Notes: generated by a model not told the origin, from the sequence alone. DNA of 56,469 nucleotides from Mycolicibacterium austroafricanum (GCF_902705885.1 NZ_CACSIP010000002.1:1-56469); one strand, 5' to 3'. Shown: positions 18,830-28,063, counted from the first letter of the stretch. Numbers and translations are program-made.

Positions 18830-19945
18830 ATGTCATACGAGAGCACCGCGGAGCCCATCAAGGTCGGCTATCTGATGGATTTCACGCTGCCACCGGGTTT
18901 CCCGGAGGAGCTGTTCGCGTCGTTCACCCAGACCTTCGACCTCGTCTTCGCCGAGGCGGTCGAGCAAGGACTGATGGATCGGCCGGTGCAGATGATCTAC
19001 CGCGAGGTGGAGGGCCTGCCGAAGGGGTCGGTGAAGGCGGTCATCGACGCCTACGGTGAGCTCGTCGACGAGGGTTGCCTGGTGGTCTTCGGGCCCAACA
19101 TCACCGACAACTGCGTGCCACTGCGGGAGGCGATCGAGGAGCGCTTCAAAGTCCCCGCGATCAGCGTCACCGGCACCGACGACTGGCTTGGTGAGTGGAC
19201 CTTCGCCTTCCCCCAAGGTTCGATGACCGACGAGCCGATCTTCATCGTCGACCTGGTGGCCAAGCGGGGATTCGAAAAGATCGGCGTACTCGTCGAGCAG
19301 AGTCTCATCGGCGAGAGCTACGTGAGGAATTTGCGGAAGGCTGCTCAGCGCAAGGGTATCCGCATTGTCGCCGAGGTCGTCGTCGCGCAGACGGCGCAGC
19401 ACATCAACGGCGCGGTGCGGACACTGCACGACTCGGGGGCCGAAGCGATCGTGCATCTCGGTTTCGGCTTCGGGATCGTCTTCATCAATCCTGCGCTCGA
19501 GGCCGTCGAATGGGATCCACCCCGCTTCACCACCACCGCATTCCAGAACGCGTGGGTGAACCCGGTCATGTGGCAGGCGTTCATGGGGTGGGTTGGGGTC
19601 GACCAGTACGACGAGGGAAACCATGTCGGGCAGGACTTCCTGGACCGCTACGCGAAGAAGTACGACGGCAGCCGGCCGGAATTCTGTGTGACGGTGGTCA
19701 ATCACGACGTCGCGGCCACGCTGGTGCGTGCCTTCACCGACTCGCATCCGCTGAGCCCTCGCGGAGTCAAGGAGGCACTCGAGCGAGTGAAGATGCTGCC
19801 CGCAGCCTCCGGAGCTCCCGGAACCCGGGTCTCCCTTGGTAAGTGGACGCGGCGTGCGTGGATGGGTTCGGGATATCTGGTGGCTCGCCGCCTGGACGCG
19901 GACGGCGTCACTTCGCATCTCGTCGATCGCTTCGGTGAGGAGTGA
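18830..19945 (+). CDS. Cytosolic type-1 periplasmic-binding-fold (LivK-like) protein
   Basis: A 371-residue protein resembling branched-chain amino acid ABC-transporter substrate-binding proteins (IKVGYLMDF start, ENGLVVFGP-like region CLVVFGPNITDN, RGFEKIGVLVE, DSGAEAIVHLGFG). It has no signal peptide and no lipobox: the first strand begins at residue 10. No permease or ATPase genes are nearby. It therefore probably senses or carries a ligand in the cytoplasm. It is first in a tightly coupled operon with an SDR, P450 and mycofactocin-type SDR; its stop overlaps the next GTG by 4 bases. Confidence 0.85.
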   Translation: MSYESTAEPIKVGYLMDFTLPPGFPEELFASFTQTFDLVFAEAVEQGLMDRPVQMIYREVEGLPKGSVKAVIDAYGELVDEGCLVVFGPNITDNCVPLREAIEERFKVPAISVTGTDDWLGEWTFAFPQGSMTDEPIFIVDLVAKRGFEKIGVLVEQSLIGESYVRNLRKAAQRKGIRIVAEVVVAQTAQHINGAVRTLHDSGAEAIVHLGFGFGIVFINPALEAVEWDPPRFTTTAFQNAWVNPVMWQAFMGWVGVDQYDEGNHVGQDFLDRYAKKYDGSRPEFCVTVVNHDVAATLVRAFTDSHPLSPRGVKEALERVKMLPAASGAPGTRVSLGKWTRRAWMGSGYLVARRLDADGVTSHLVDRFGEE

Positions 19946-20988
19946 CGACAATGCGGAGGGATGAGTGCTCGGGCGAGGAGCGTCGCTCCATCGTCATCAC
20001 CGGTGCGGCCCGCGGACTCGGCTTCGCATCGTCCGTGCGCCTTTATCGCGAGGGGTGGCGCGTGGTTGCCGCGATGCGCACGCCCGACGCGGGAATGGCG
20101 CTACTGCGGGAGGCGACGGGCGCCGGTGAGCACGACGACAGGCTGATCGGAGTGCAGCTAGATCTCACGGACGGCGCGTCGATCGCCGCGGCGGCCAAGG
20201 CGATCGAAGAAGCCGTCGGCGCACCGAACGCGGTCGTCCACAACGCCGGCATCTCCGCCGCGGGCATGGTGGAGGAGGCGGACCTCGACCTATGGCAGCG
20301 AATGTTTGCCACTCACGTGATGGGCCCCGTCGCGCTGACCAAGGCGTTGCTGCCGTCAATGCGGGCGGCGGGCCGTGGCCGCATCGTGCTGGTGTGCAGT
20401 TCGGCGGGGGTGCGCGGCCAGCCGGGTACCGCACCCTACTCAGCCAGCAAGGGCGCCATGGAACGCTGGGGCGAGTCGTTGGCCGCGGAGATCTCCCCGT
20501 TCGGTCTCGGCGTCACGAGCCTGATTGCCGGTACCTACGACACCGACATCATCACCGATGTCGGCACCACCGACGACCGTGATCTTGCGGGACCGTATGC
20601 ACGACTACACCAGACGATGAACAGCCGCGGCCGGTTCGCGATCAAGTTCGCCCGGCCACCGGAGCGCTTCGCCGACGGCCTCGTGAAGGCGCTGGAGGAC
20701 AACGGATCGTTTCGCCGCCACGGAGTGGGCCCCGATGCATCGATGTTGCTGGTGTTCAGCAGGATTCTGTCGTCTCCAGGGATGCACCACCTGTCACGCC
20801 TGGCGCTGGGGATTCCCCGCCAGGGCTCGATGCGCGGTGGAGCCTTCCCCCTGACGGGTGCGCAGAAGGCAATGGTACTGGCTGCGAAGGTCCTTCCGCA
20901 GCCTGCCATGAAACGTCTTGTCGAGGTGGCGATGCGCCGCGCGGCCACCAAAGAGGCTGCCGATCAAGGGACCCAGAACCATGCCTGA
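19942..20988 (+). CDS. Short-chain dehydrogenase/reductase
   Basis: A 348-residue classical SDR. Cofactor motif TGAARGLG, NAG motif in VVHNAGIS, the catalytic Ser in VCSSAGVRG and Tyr/Lys in PYSASKGAMERW are all present. The C-terminal extension of about 90 residues beyond the Rossmann fold is longer than in typical 250-residue members. GTGA overlap with the preceding gene and an 8-base overlap with the P450 show tight coupling. The substrate is probably a hydroxylated lipid or terpenoid; this is inferred from context. Confidence 0.9.
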   Translation: MTTMRRDECSGEERRSIVITGAARGLGFASSVRLYREGWRVVAAMRTPDAGMALLREATGAGEHDDRLIGVQLDLTDGASIAAAAKAIEEAVGAPNAVVHNAGISAAGMVEEADLDLWQRMFATHVMGPVALTKALLPSMRAAGRGRIVLVCSSAGVRGQPGTAPYSASKGAMERWGESLAAEISPFGLGVTSLIAGTYDTDIITDVGTTDDRDLAGPYARLHQTMNSRGRFAIKFARPPERFADGLVKALEDNGSFRRHGVGPDASMLLVFSRILSSPGMHHLSRLALGIPRQGSMRGGAFPLTGAQKAMVLAAKVLPQPAMKRLVEVAMRRAATKEAADQGTQNHA

Positions 20989-22261
20989 CCAGACCAACTA
21001 CGAGACCGTCGACTACTTCACCGACGAGTCCCTAATTCCCGACCCGTACCCGTATTTCGACCATCTCCGGTCGAAATGCCCAGTGACAAAGGCGACTCCG
21101 TTCGGGGTGCTGGCTGTCACCGGATATGCAGAGGCGCTGTCGGTCTACAAGAATCCGGCATTCTCGTCGTGCGTGTCGGTGGCCGGACCGTTCTCCGGCC
21201 TGCCGTTCGGACCGGGGGAAAGCGACGACGTGACCGAACTGATCGAACAGCACCGTGACGCGGTGCCGATGGCCGAGCACATCACCTCCCAGGATCCGCC
21301 GCTGCACACGCGTACCCGGGGGTTGTTGAGCAGGTTGATCACGCCGAAGCGCCTCAAGGAGAACGAGGAGTTCATGTGGCGCCTGGCCGATAAGCAACTC
21401 GACACGTTCATCGACCGCGGACGAAGCGAATTTCTCGGGGACTACGCGAAGCCGTTCTCGCTGCTCGTGATCGCCGACCTGCTCGGGGTTCCGGCAGAGG
21501 ACCATGAGGAGTTCAAGGCGGTGTTCGCGGGGGAGACGGTCGGAGAGCTGGGTAAGGACGCACCGACCTCCCATAACCCGTTGGAATGGCTCAACGACAA
21601 GTTCCACGGTTACATCGCCGACCGCAGACGTGAACCCCGCGAGGACGTGCTGACCGAACTCGCGCAGGCCAAGCATGAAGACGGGTCGACCCCCGACATC
21701 GACGATGTCATGAACCTGTCGACGTTCCTGTTCGCCGCGGGGACCGAGACGACGACGAAGCTCGTCAGTTCCGCGGTGCGGTTCATCGCGGCCAATCCCG
21801 GGTTCGAAGTGATGCTCCGCGAGGATCGCAGTAAGATTCCCGCCTTCCTCGAAGAGACGCTGCGCCTGGAGAGTCCGGTGAAGTCACACTTCCGGATGGC
21901 GCGGATGTCGACGACCATCGCAGATGTGGACGTGCCTGCGGGCACGACCGTGATGCTGCTCCCCGGAGCGTGCAACCGGGACCAACGAAAGTTTGCCGAT
22001 CCGAATGAGTTCCAGGCCGATCGACCGAACGTGCGGGAGCAGATCGCCTTCATCCGGGGAGCACACTCGTGCCCGGGCGCGCCGCTGGCCCGGGCCGAGG
22101 GCCGGATCTCGCTGGAGCGAATCCTCGATCGCATGAAGGACATCACGATCTCCGAGGAGCACCACGGTCCTCCCGGGGATCGCCGGTTTGCCTACGAGCC
22201 GACCTTCATCATGCGCGGACTCAGCGAGTTGCACATCACCTTCGAAGAGGCGCACCAATGA
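20981..22261 (+). CDS. Cytochrome P450
   Basis: A bacterial class I P450, 426 residues from ATG 20981. The I-helix oxygen-activation motif is AAGTETTTK, the ExxR motif is EETLRLES, and the heme-thiolate loop is FIRGAHSCPGAPLAR with the expected F-x2-G-x-H-x-C-x-G pattern. No ferredoxin gene is adjacent, so the electron donor is encoded elsewhere. It overlaps the SDR before it (8 bases) and the SDR after it (ATGA). Confidence 0.95.
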   Translation: MPDQTNYETVDYFTDESLIPDPYPYFDHLRSKCPVTKATPFGVLAVTGYAEALSVYKNPAFSSCVSVAGPFSGLPFGPGESDDVTELIEQHRDAVPMAEHITSQDPPLHTRTRGLLSRLITPKRLKENEEFMWRLADKQLDTFIDRGRSEFLGDYAKPFSLLVIADLLGVPAEDHEEFKAVFAGETVGELGKDAPTSHNPLEWLNDKFHGYIADRRREPREDVLTELAQAKHEDGSTPDIDDVMNLSTFLFAAGTETTTKLVSSAVRFIAANPGFEVMLREDRSKIPAFLEETLRLESPVKSHFRMARMSTTIADVDVPAGTTVMLLPGACNRDQRKFADPNEFQADRPNVREQIAFIRGAHSCPGAPLARAEGRISLERILDRMKDITISEEHHGPPGDRRFAYEPTFIMRGLSELHITFEEAHQ

Positions 22262-23136
22262 CCGGAAAACTCGAAGGCAAGGTTGCTTTCATCACCGGCG
22301 CGGCACGAGGGCAGGGGCGGGCGCATGCGATCGCGATGGCCAGGGAGGGCGCGGACGTCATCGCGGTCGACATCTGCCGCGACATCCCCTCCAACCCGTA
22401 CCCGTTGGCGACTCCCGAGGACCTGGCCGAGACCGAGCGTTCGGTCAAGGAAACCGGACGCAGGGTCGTCGCCAGGGTCGCTGACGTTCGCGAGCGCCAT
22501 GAACTGCGTGACGCGGTCGAGGCGGGAGTGGCGGACCTGGGCAAGGTCGACATCGTCGTCGCGAATGCAGGAATCCTGCCGATGGCGATGGGCGACCCGG
22601 ATCCCATGGGGTTCGTCGACGCCAGCGACATCGATCTGGTGGGCGTGATGAACACTGTGGCAGTAGCAATTCCGCATCTGCTGGATGGTGCGTCGATCAT
22701 CGTCACCGGGTCGACGGCCGGCATGATCCGTGGCACCACCACGAGCCCCGACATGGGTCCCGGCGGTGCCGGGTATGGGTGGAGCAAGCGCATCGTGATG
22801 GAGTACGTCGACGAGATGTGTCTTCACTTGGCACCACGGATGATTCGCGTCAACGCGATCCATCCGACGAACTGCAACACCCACCTGCTGCAGAACGAGG
22901 GCATGTACGGCGTATTTCGCCCCGACCTGAAGGCCGAAGGCAAGACGCCCACCCGCGAAGACGCCGAGCCGTTGTTCAGCCTGTTCCAGGCCATGCCGAT
23001 CGCGTACATCGAACCCGAGGACACGGCGAACCTCGGCGTGTTCCTGGCCAGTGACGACAGCCGGTACATCACCGGTCAGCACATCCGCGTCGACGCCGGC
23101 TCGTTGCTCAAGTGGCCCAACGGACCCGGGGGCTAG
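22258..23136 (+). CDS. Mycofactocin-type SDR oxidoreductase
   Basis: A 292-residue SDR of the carveol-dehydrogenase-like subfamily. The glycine motif GAARGQGRAHA, an insertion after the second strand (VDICRDIPSNPYPLATPEDL), and AGYGWSKRIVMEY are hallmarks of the mycofactocin-coupled group, which keeps a tightly bound nicotinamide cofactor and passes electrons to the peptide-derived redox carrier mycofactocin. It probably oxidises an alcohol formed by the preceding P450. It starts at ATG 22258, overlapping the P450 stop by 4 bases. It ends 3 bases from the convergent TetR gene. Confidence 0.9.
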   Translation: MTGKLEGKVAFITGAARGQGRAHAIAMAREGADVIAVDICRDIPSNPYPLATPEDLAETERSVKETGRRVVARVADVRERHELRDAVEAGVADLGKVDIVVANAGILPMAMGDPDPMGFVDASDIDLVGVMNTVAVAIPHLLDGASIIVTGSTAGMIRGTTTSPDMGPGGAGYGWSKRIVMEYVDEMCLHLAPRMIRVNAIHPTNCNTHLLQNEGMYGVFRPDLKAEGKTPTREDAEPLFSLFQAMPIAYIEPEDTANLGVFLASDDSRYITGQHIRVDAGSLLKWPNGPGG

Positions 23137-23139
23137 GGC

Positions 23140-23799
23140 TCATTCGGGTCGGTGGAGGAAGCCGTGAAGGATCGCCTGGACGAGCTCGTCGACGATCGCC
23201 TCGCGCGATGGCGGCGTGCTGCCGAAAAACGTGGAGTGCAGCGCGACCATCCCGACGATCATCGCGACGGTCGAGTGTGCGGGCAGATCCGGCTGGTTAG
23301 ATCGCATGCCGCGCAACCGCATCCCCTCGGCGCTGATCTGCCCAAGGACGCTGAGCGCTCTGCGGATATCCGCGATCCCCGAGGCCTCGATGTCGTCCTC
23401 GCTCAATCCGTCCGCCGCGACCAGGGTGAGCAGCAGACCTCGGTGTTCGACGAGGACGTCGTAGAGCGGCCCGACGAACTGTCGGGAGAGTTCTTGTTCG
23501 TCGGTCTCCTCGGGGATGACGGACTGCCAGGTGGTACGGAACTCGTCGAGGAAGGTGGTGAACGGCACGACGAGGGCCTCACGGAAAAGGCCTGCCTTGG
23601 AGCTGAAATGGCGGAACAGCAGGTACTCACTGACACCCGCTGCCTCGGCGATCTCCCGGGTTGTGGTGGCACGGTAGTCCCGACGCGCGAACAGTTCGCG
23701 GGCCGCGTCGAGCAGCAGCCGCCGCGCCTCCCCGCGCGGTCGACGGACCGCCGCGACCTCGACGGCGGTCTGCTTCTTGGACGAATTTCGCTGGGGCAC
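23140..23799 (-). CDS. TetR family regulator
   Basis: A 219-residue repressor-type protein. The HTH is TTTREIAEAAGVSEYLLFRH followed by FSSKAGLF (about residues 44-70). The C-terminal helical domain has no recognisable ligand signature. It is transcribed away from the small membrane peptide/AveC-like/P450 operon, and a perfect 11-bp palindrome lies in the 84-base gap between them, so it likely represses that operon and itself. Confidence 0.92.
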   Translation of the reverse strand: MPQRNSSKKQTAVEVAAVRRPRGEARRLLLDAARELFARRDYRATTTREIAEAAGVSEYLLFRHFSSKAGLFREALVVPFTTFLDEFRTTWQSVIPEETDEQELSRQFVGPLYDVLVEHRGLLLTLVAADGLSEDDIEASGIADIRRALSVLGQISAEGMRLRGMRSNQPDLPAHSTVAMIVGMVALHSTFFGSTPPSREAIVDELVQAILHGFLHRPE

Positions 23800-23833
23800 C
23801 GGGTTTCACCATAGTCGGATCTTGACCACGTCG

Positions 23834-23857
23834 TTGTAATAGTGTGCACTATTACAA
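23834..23857. promoter_or_regulatory. Perfect 11-bp inverted repeat, TetR operator candidate
   Basis: TTGTAATAGTG (23834-23844) and its exact complement CACTATTACAA (23847-23857) are separated by two bases. The site is 34 bases upstream of the divergent tetR start and 26 bases before the small membrane peptide start. A TTGACC hexamer at 23822-23827 could be a -35 element for the rightward operon. Confidence 0.75.
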
Positions 23858-23883
23858 GGCTTCGGCGAGGGAGAGGGACAGAT

Positions 23884-24015
23884 ATGGGAGCGCTCATCAT
23901 GGTCGGCGCTCTGGCCGGCCTGGCCGTGCTCATCGTCGGTCTGATCGTCTATCTCGATCCGGAAGCACGGGATCGGCCAGTGAGCGCTCGCGCGAAGAGC
24001 AGACAGCGCCAGTGA
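23884..24015 (+). CDS. 43-residue single-pass membrane peptide
   Basis: A short ORF (MGALIMVGALAGLAVLIVG...) with a single hydrophobic helix at residues 2-23 and a basic tail (SARAKSRQRQ). Its GAGGGAGAGGGA leader is a good ribosome binding region, and the stop overlaps the next GTG in a GTGA. Such exact coupling to the AveC-like gene argues that it is real, perhaps a membrane partner. I know no named family for it. Confidence 0.65.
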   Translation: MGALIMVGALAGLAVLIVGLIVYLDPEARDRPVSARAKSRQRQ

Positions 24016-24800
24016 GTACCGAGCTGACGCCGGCGCTGATCGCCGGTCTCACGTTTGCCTACGTCGGCGGAGTCCTGTTCCTGGCGTTCGGTGTGTACCT
24101 GAGCATCCGGCGCGGTCGCCTACATCCGCTGCTGCTGGTGTCCATCTCAGCGATCTCGTTTTCGTGGATCGAGGCGCCGTATGACTGGGCGGTCTACGCT
24201 CAGTTCGCTCCAGCGCTTCCACGGATGCCGCCGTGGTGGCCGATGAACTACACCTGGGGTGGTGGGCTGCCGTCGGCAGTACCCGTTGGGTACATCCCCT
24301 ATTTCGTGTTGCCAGCGGTGATCGGCGCGGCGCTGGGCCGGCGGGCGGTCAAGCGATTCGGCTGGCGCAGACCACAGACACTGCTCGGCGTCGGCTTCCT
24401 GGTCGGCTTCTGTTGGGCGCTGCTGTTCAACGGATTCTTCGGACCCCGGCTGGGCGTCTTCTACTACGGCTACGTGATCGATGGGCTGGCGATCTTCGCG
24501 GGAAGCAGGTTCCAGTATCCGATCTACGACGCGGTCGCGATGGGTCTGCAGATGATGGTGCTCACCTACCTGCTCGGGCGCACCGATGAGCGGGGCCGCA
24601 ACGTCATCGAGATCTGGTCTGACAGAAGGTCGTCGGGCAAGGTCGGATCATCACTGCTGTCCATCGCGGTGATGGTGGTGGCCGGCCATCTCATGTACCT
24701 GGCAGTGTTCGCGCCGCACCTGGCGACGAAGCTCGGCGGTCACGTCACCGTGGGCCCCACGGAGCAATTGTTTCCCGGCATCGAGAACCAACCGAGGTAG
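24012..24800 (+). CDS. AveC-like (spirocyclase family) membrane protein
   Basis: A 262-residue protein with about six hydrophobic segments. The segment SWIEAPYDWAVYAQF, the motif MPPWWPMNYTWGGG and NGFFGPRLGVFYYGY resemble the AveC family, known from avermectin biosynthesis, where AveC has spiroketal cyclase and dehydratase activity. In mycobacteria these homologues lie near P450 genes, and the substrate is unknown. The GTG start at 24012 overlaps the stop of the 43-residue peptide. A P450 gene follows after 6 bases. Confidence 0.75.
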   Translation: MSTELTPALIAGLTFAYVGGVLFLAFGVYLSIRRGRLHPLLLVSISAISFSWIEAPYDWAVYAQFAPALPRMPPWWPMNYTWGGGLPSAVPVGYIPYFVLPAVIGAALGRRAVKRFGWRRPQTLLGVGFLVGFCWALLFNGFFGPRLGVFYYGYVIDGLAIFAGSRFQYPIYDAVAMGLQMMVLTYLLGRTDERGRNVIEIWSDRRSSGKVGSSLLSIAVMVVAGHLMYLAVFAPHLATKLGGHVTVGPTEQLFPGIENQPR

Positions 24801-24806
24801 GCGACT

Positions 24807-26003
24807 GTGTCAGTGAACAACATCGGCGACGTGTACTACGACCCGTTCGACCACGCCATCGACGATGACCCGTATCCGGTGTGGCGCCGGATGCGGAAAG
24901 AAGCGCCGCTGTATCACAACGACAAGTACGGGTTCTACGCACTCAGCCGCTACGACGATGTCGTCAGGGCGCTGCCGGACTGGGAGACCTACCGGTCCGG
25001 TAGGGGCACCACTGCCGACATCCTGTTCAGCGGGATCGAGGTGCCGCCGGGGATTCTGCTGTTCGAGGACCCGCCGCTGCACGACCTGCATCGGCGCCTG
25101 CTGTCGCGGGTGTTCACTCCGCGGCGCATGCTCGCCGTCGAGGACCTGGTGCGCGGGTTTTGTTCTCGCGCACTGGATCCTCTGGTCGGCCGGGATGGTT
25201 TCGACTTCGTTGTCGACCTCGGCGCGATCATGCCGATGCAGACGATCGGCTACCTGCTCGGTATCCCCGAGGACGGGCAGAAGCAGATCCGTGACCGCAC
25301 GGATGAGAACATCTCGGTCGGGGACGCGGAGGTTGATGTCAGCGCGACGGTCTTCGCGGAGTCGCTGGCGCTGTTCGCCGAGTACATCGAATGGCGGGCG
25401 ACGCACCCGTCGGACGACCTGATGACCGAACTGCTCAATGCCGAGGTGGACGAACCCGACGGGACGCGGCGGAAGCTGGAACGTACCGAGGTGCTCGCCT
25501 ATACGGCGATGATCGCCGGTGCCGGCGGCGAGACCACGGCGCGCCTGATCGGCTTCATGGGGCAGCTGCTCGGGGAACACCCCGATCAGCGCCGTGAACT
25601 CGTCGCCGATCCCGCGTTGATCCCGTCGGCGATCGAGGAATCTCTGCGCTTCGAGCCGCCATCACCGGTACAGGCGCGTTATGTGGCACGCGACGTCGAA
25701 CTCTACGACCATACCGTTCCCGAGGGGTCCTACATGTTGCTGCTCAACGGTTCAGCGAACCGCGACGACACGAAGTTCAGCGATCCCGACCGCTTCGACA
25801 TCCACCGCACCGGCGGGCATCTGAGCTTCGGGCAGGGCCTGCATTTCTGCCTTGGTTCGGCGCTGGCCAGGCTGGAGGCCCGGGTGGCGTTCGAGGAGGT
25901 TCTCAAGCGGTGGAGGGACTGGGATGTTGACTACGGCAACGCGAGCAGGGCGCGGACGTCCAGTGTGCGGGGCTGGGCACGGTTGCCGGTCAGGATGGGC
26001 TGA
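24807..26003 (+). CDS. Cytochrome P450
   Basis: A second P450, 398 residues. The I-helix shows GAGGETTARL, ExxR is EESLRFEP, and the heme loop is LSFGQGLHFCLGSALARLEAR. The N-terminus YYDPFDHAIDDDPYPVWRRMR is typical of soluble mycobacterial CYPs. The GTG start is 6 bases after the AveC-like gene. The two probably act on the same lipophilic intermediate; this is inferred from gene order. No ferredoxin or reductase is adjacent. Confidence 0.95.
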   Translation: MSVNNIGDVYYDPFDHAIDDDPYPVWRRMRKEAPLYHNDKYGFYALSRYDDVVRALPDWETYRSGRGTTADILFSGIEVPPGILLFEDPPLHDLHRRLLSRVFTPRRMLAVEDLVRGFCSRALDPLVGRDGFDFVVDLGAIMPMQTIGYLLGIPEDGQKQIRDRTDENISVGDAEVDVSATVFAESLALFAEYIEWRATHPSDDLMTELLNAEVDEPDGTRRKLERTEVLAYTAMIAGAGGETTARLIGFMGQLLGEHPDQRRELVADPALIPSAIEESLRFEPPSPVQARYVARDVELYDHTVPEGSYMLLLNGSANRDDTKFSDPDRFDIHRTGGHLSFGQGLHFCLGSALARLEARVAFEEVLKRWRDWDVDYGNASRARTSSVRGWARLPVRMG

Positions 26004-26042
26004 CAGCGGTCGGGCACTTGCCACTACTGACACACTGGTGTC

Positions 26043-26816
26043 GTGCCCTCGACACCGCAATGCTGGCTCACCGATATGGACGGTGTGCTCGTCCGTGAGG
26101 AACACGCGCTACCCGGGGCCGCGGAGTTCCTGCAGCGCCTCGTCGATAGGGAACGACCCTTCCTGGTGCTGACCAACAACTCCATCTTCACCCCCCGCGA
26201 CCTCGCGGCGCGGCTGCTGCGCGCCGGACTGTCCGTGCCGGAGGAATCGATCTGGACCTCCGCGCTGGCGACCGCGACGTTCCTGGGCGACCAACTGCCC
26301 GGCGGCTCCGCCTACGTCATCGGGGAGGCCGGGCTGACCACGGCGCTGCACGAGGCCGGCTACACCCTGACCGACGTCGCGCCCGACTTCGTGGTGCTCG
26401 GCGAGACCCGCACCTACTCGTTCGAGGCGATCACCAAGGCCGTGCGGCTGATCCTCGGCGGCGCGCGGTTCATCGCGACGAACCCCGATGTCACCGGACC
26501 GTCGGCCGAGGGGCCGTTACCGGCGACCGGTTCGGTCGCAGCGATGATCACCAAGGCCACCGGAGGCGAGCCCTACTTCGTCGGCAAGCCGAACCCGATG
26601 ATGTTCCGCAGCGCGATGAACCGGATCGAGGCGCACTCGGAGAGCACCGTGATGGTGGGTGACCGGATGGACACCGATATCGTCGCCGGCATCGAGGCGG
26701 GTTTGGAGACCATCCTGGTACTCACCGGGTCCACCACCGTCGACGACGTGGCGCGTTATCCGTTCCGGCCGGGTCGGGTGCTGGACTCCATCGCCGACGC
26801 AGTCGAGCTGATCTGA
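26043..26816 (+). CDS. HAD-IIA family phosphatase (NagD/PGP-like)
   Basis: A 257-residue haloacid-dehalogenase-type hydrolase. Motif I is TDMDGVL (nucleophile Asp11, acid/base Asp13), motif II is VLTNNS, the lysine is in FVGKPNPMMF and motif IV is GDRMDTDI. The large C2 cap between motifs II and III marks subclass IIA, whose members hydrolyse small sugar or nucleotide phosphates. It starts at GTG, 39 bases after the P450, and is not obviously part of that operon. Confidence 0.9.
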   Translation: MPSTPQCWLTDMDGVLVREEHALPGAAEFLQRLVDRERPFLVLTNNSIFTPRDLAARLLRAGLSVPEESIWTSALATATFLGDQLPGGSAYVIGEAGLTTALHEAGYTLTDVAPDFVVLGETRTYSFEAITKAVRLILGGARFIATNPDVTGPSAEGPLPATGSVAAMITKATGGEPYFVGKPNPMMFRSAMNRIEAHSESTVMVGDRMDTDIVAGIEAGLETILVLTGSTTVDDVARYPFRPGRVLDSIADAVELI

Positions 26817-26848
26817 GCGTGCTGTCTGGGGCTTGATAGCTTGACCCG

Positions 26849-28063
26849 ATGACCGCTGCACCTGACCCGGCCCGCCCGCTCGCCGGGGTGCGGATCGTCG
26901 AGATCTCCAGTTTCGTCGCGGTGCCCCTGGCCGGGATGACACTGACCCAGCTCGGCGCCGAGGTGATCCGCGTGGACCCGATCGGTGGTGCGGCCGACTA
27001 CCGTCGCTGGCCGCTCTCCGAAGGCGGCGAGAGCATCTACTGGGCGGGGCTGAACAAGGGCAAGCGCTCCCTGGCAGTCGACATGCGCTCCGAAAAAGGG
27101 CAGCGGCTGGTTGCCGGGCTGATCGCCGACAGCGACGTCTTCATCACCAATATTGCTGGCCGGCAATGGCATTCCTACGAAACATTGACGGAGTTACGGC
27201 CGGATCTGATTCACGTGGAGGTGTCCGGACGTGCCGACGGCGGCACCGGCGTCGATTACACGGTCAATGCCGCGATCGGTTTTCCACTGGTCACCGGGCC
27301 GGCTGACCTGGCAACGCCCGTCAACCATGTGCTGCCGGCATGGGACGTCACCTGCGGGCTGTACGTGGCGTTGTCAGTGGTCACCGCACTGCGCCACCGG
27401 GATGCGACCGGGCACGGTCAGCGTATCGGCATCCCGTTGGAGAACGTGGCGCTGGCGACGGCGGGCAATCTCAGTCTGCTCACCGAGGTGATGGTCAACG
27501 GCACGGCGCGGCAACGCATCGGCAACGCGGTGTACGGAACGTATGGGCAGGACTTCATCAGCAGCGACGGGGCGGCCTTCATGGTCGTCGCGTTGACGGG
27601 CCGGCACTTCCGCGACCTGACTGTGCTGACCGAAACCACCGAAGCCGTTGCGGCACTGGCACAGTCTCTGGGTGCGGACTTCTCCGACGAGGGGGAGAGA
27701 TACCGGCACCGCGGTGCGCTGAGTGCGCTGTTCGGTGAATGGTTCGCCGCCCGCACCGGAGAGGACATCAGCGCCGCACTCGCGACGACGTCGGTGTTGT
27801 GGGAGCGGTACCGGACATTCGCTGAGACCGCCACGGACGACAGGGTCACCGCCAACCCGATGTTCACCGAGGTCGATCAGCCCCGGGTGGGTCGCTATCT
27901 CGCGCCCGGACTGCCGATATCGATCGACGGTGCCTACCCGGTGGCGGTGCCCGCGCCCGCGCTCGGCGACGACACCGCCGCGGTGCTGGCTGATCGCCTG
28001 GCACTGTCCGTCGAGGAGATCGACGGGCTCGTCCGGTCCGGCACCGTGGCCGGGCCGCGATGA
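26849..28063 (+). CDS. CaiB/BaiF family (class III) CoA-transferase
   Basis: A 404-residue CoA transferase that would move CoA between carboxylic acids. N-terminal family motifs GVRIVEISSFVAVPLAGMTL and LGAEVIRVDPIGGAADYRRW, followed by NKGKRSLAVD, are clear. The candidate nucleophile is the Asp in LPAWDVTCGLY. Genes of this type act in carnitine, bile-acid and branched fatty-acid metabolism (Mcr-like). It overlaps the thioesterase gene by ATGA, so both probably serve one acyl-CoA. Confidence 0.9.
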   Translation: MTAAPDPARPLAGVRIVEISSFVAVPLAGMTLTQLGAEVIRVDPIGGAADYRRWPLSEGGESIYWAGLNKGKRSLAVDMRSEKGQRLVAGLIADSDVFITNIAGRQWHSYETLTELRPDLIHVEVSGRADGGTGVDYTVNAAIGFPLVTGPADLATPVNHVLPAWDVTCGLYVALSVVTALRHRDATGHGQRIGIPLENVALATAGNLSLLTEVMVNGTARQRIGNAVYGTYGQDFISSDGAAFMVVALTGRHFRDLTVLTETTEAVAALAQSLGADFSDEGERYRHRGALSALFGEWFAARTGEDISAALATTSVLWERYRTFAETATDDRVTANPMFTEVDQPRVGRYLAPGLPISIDGAYPVAVPAPALGDDTAAVLADRLALSVEEIDGLVRSGTVAGPR

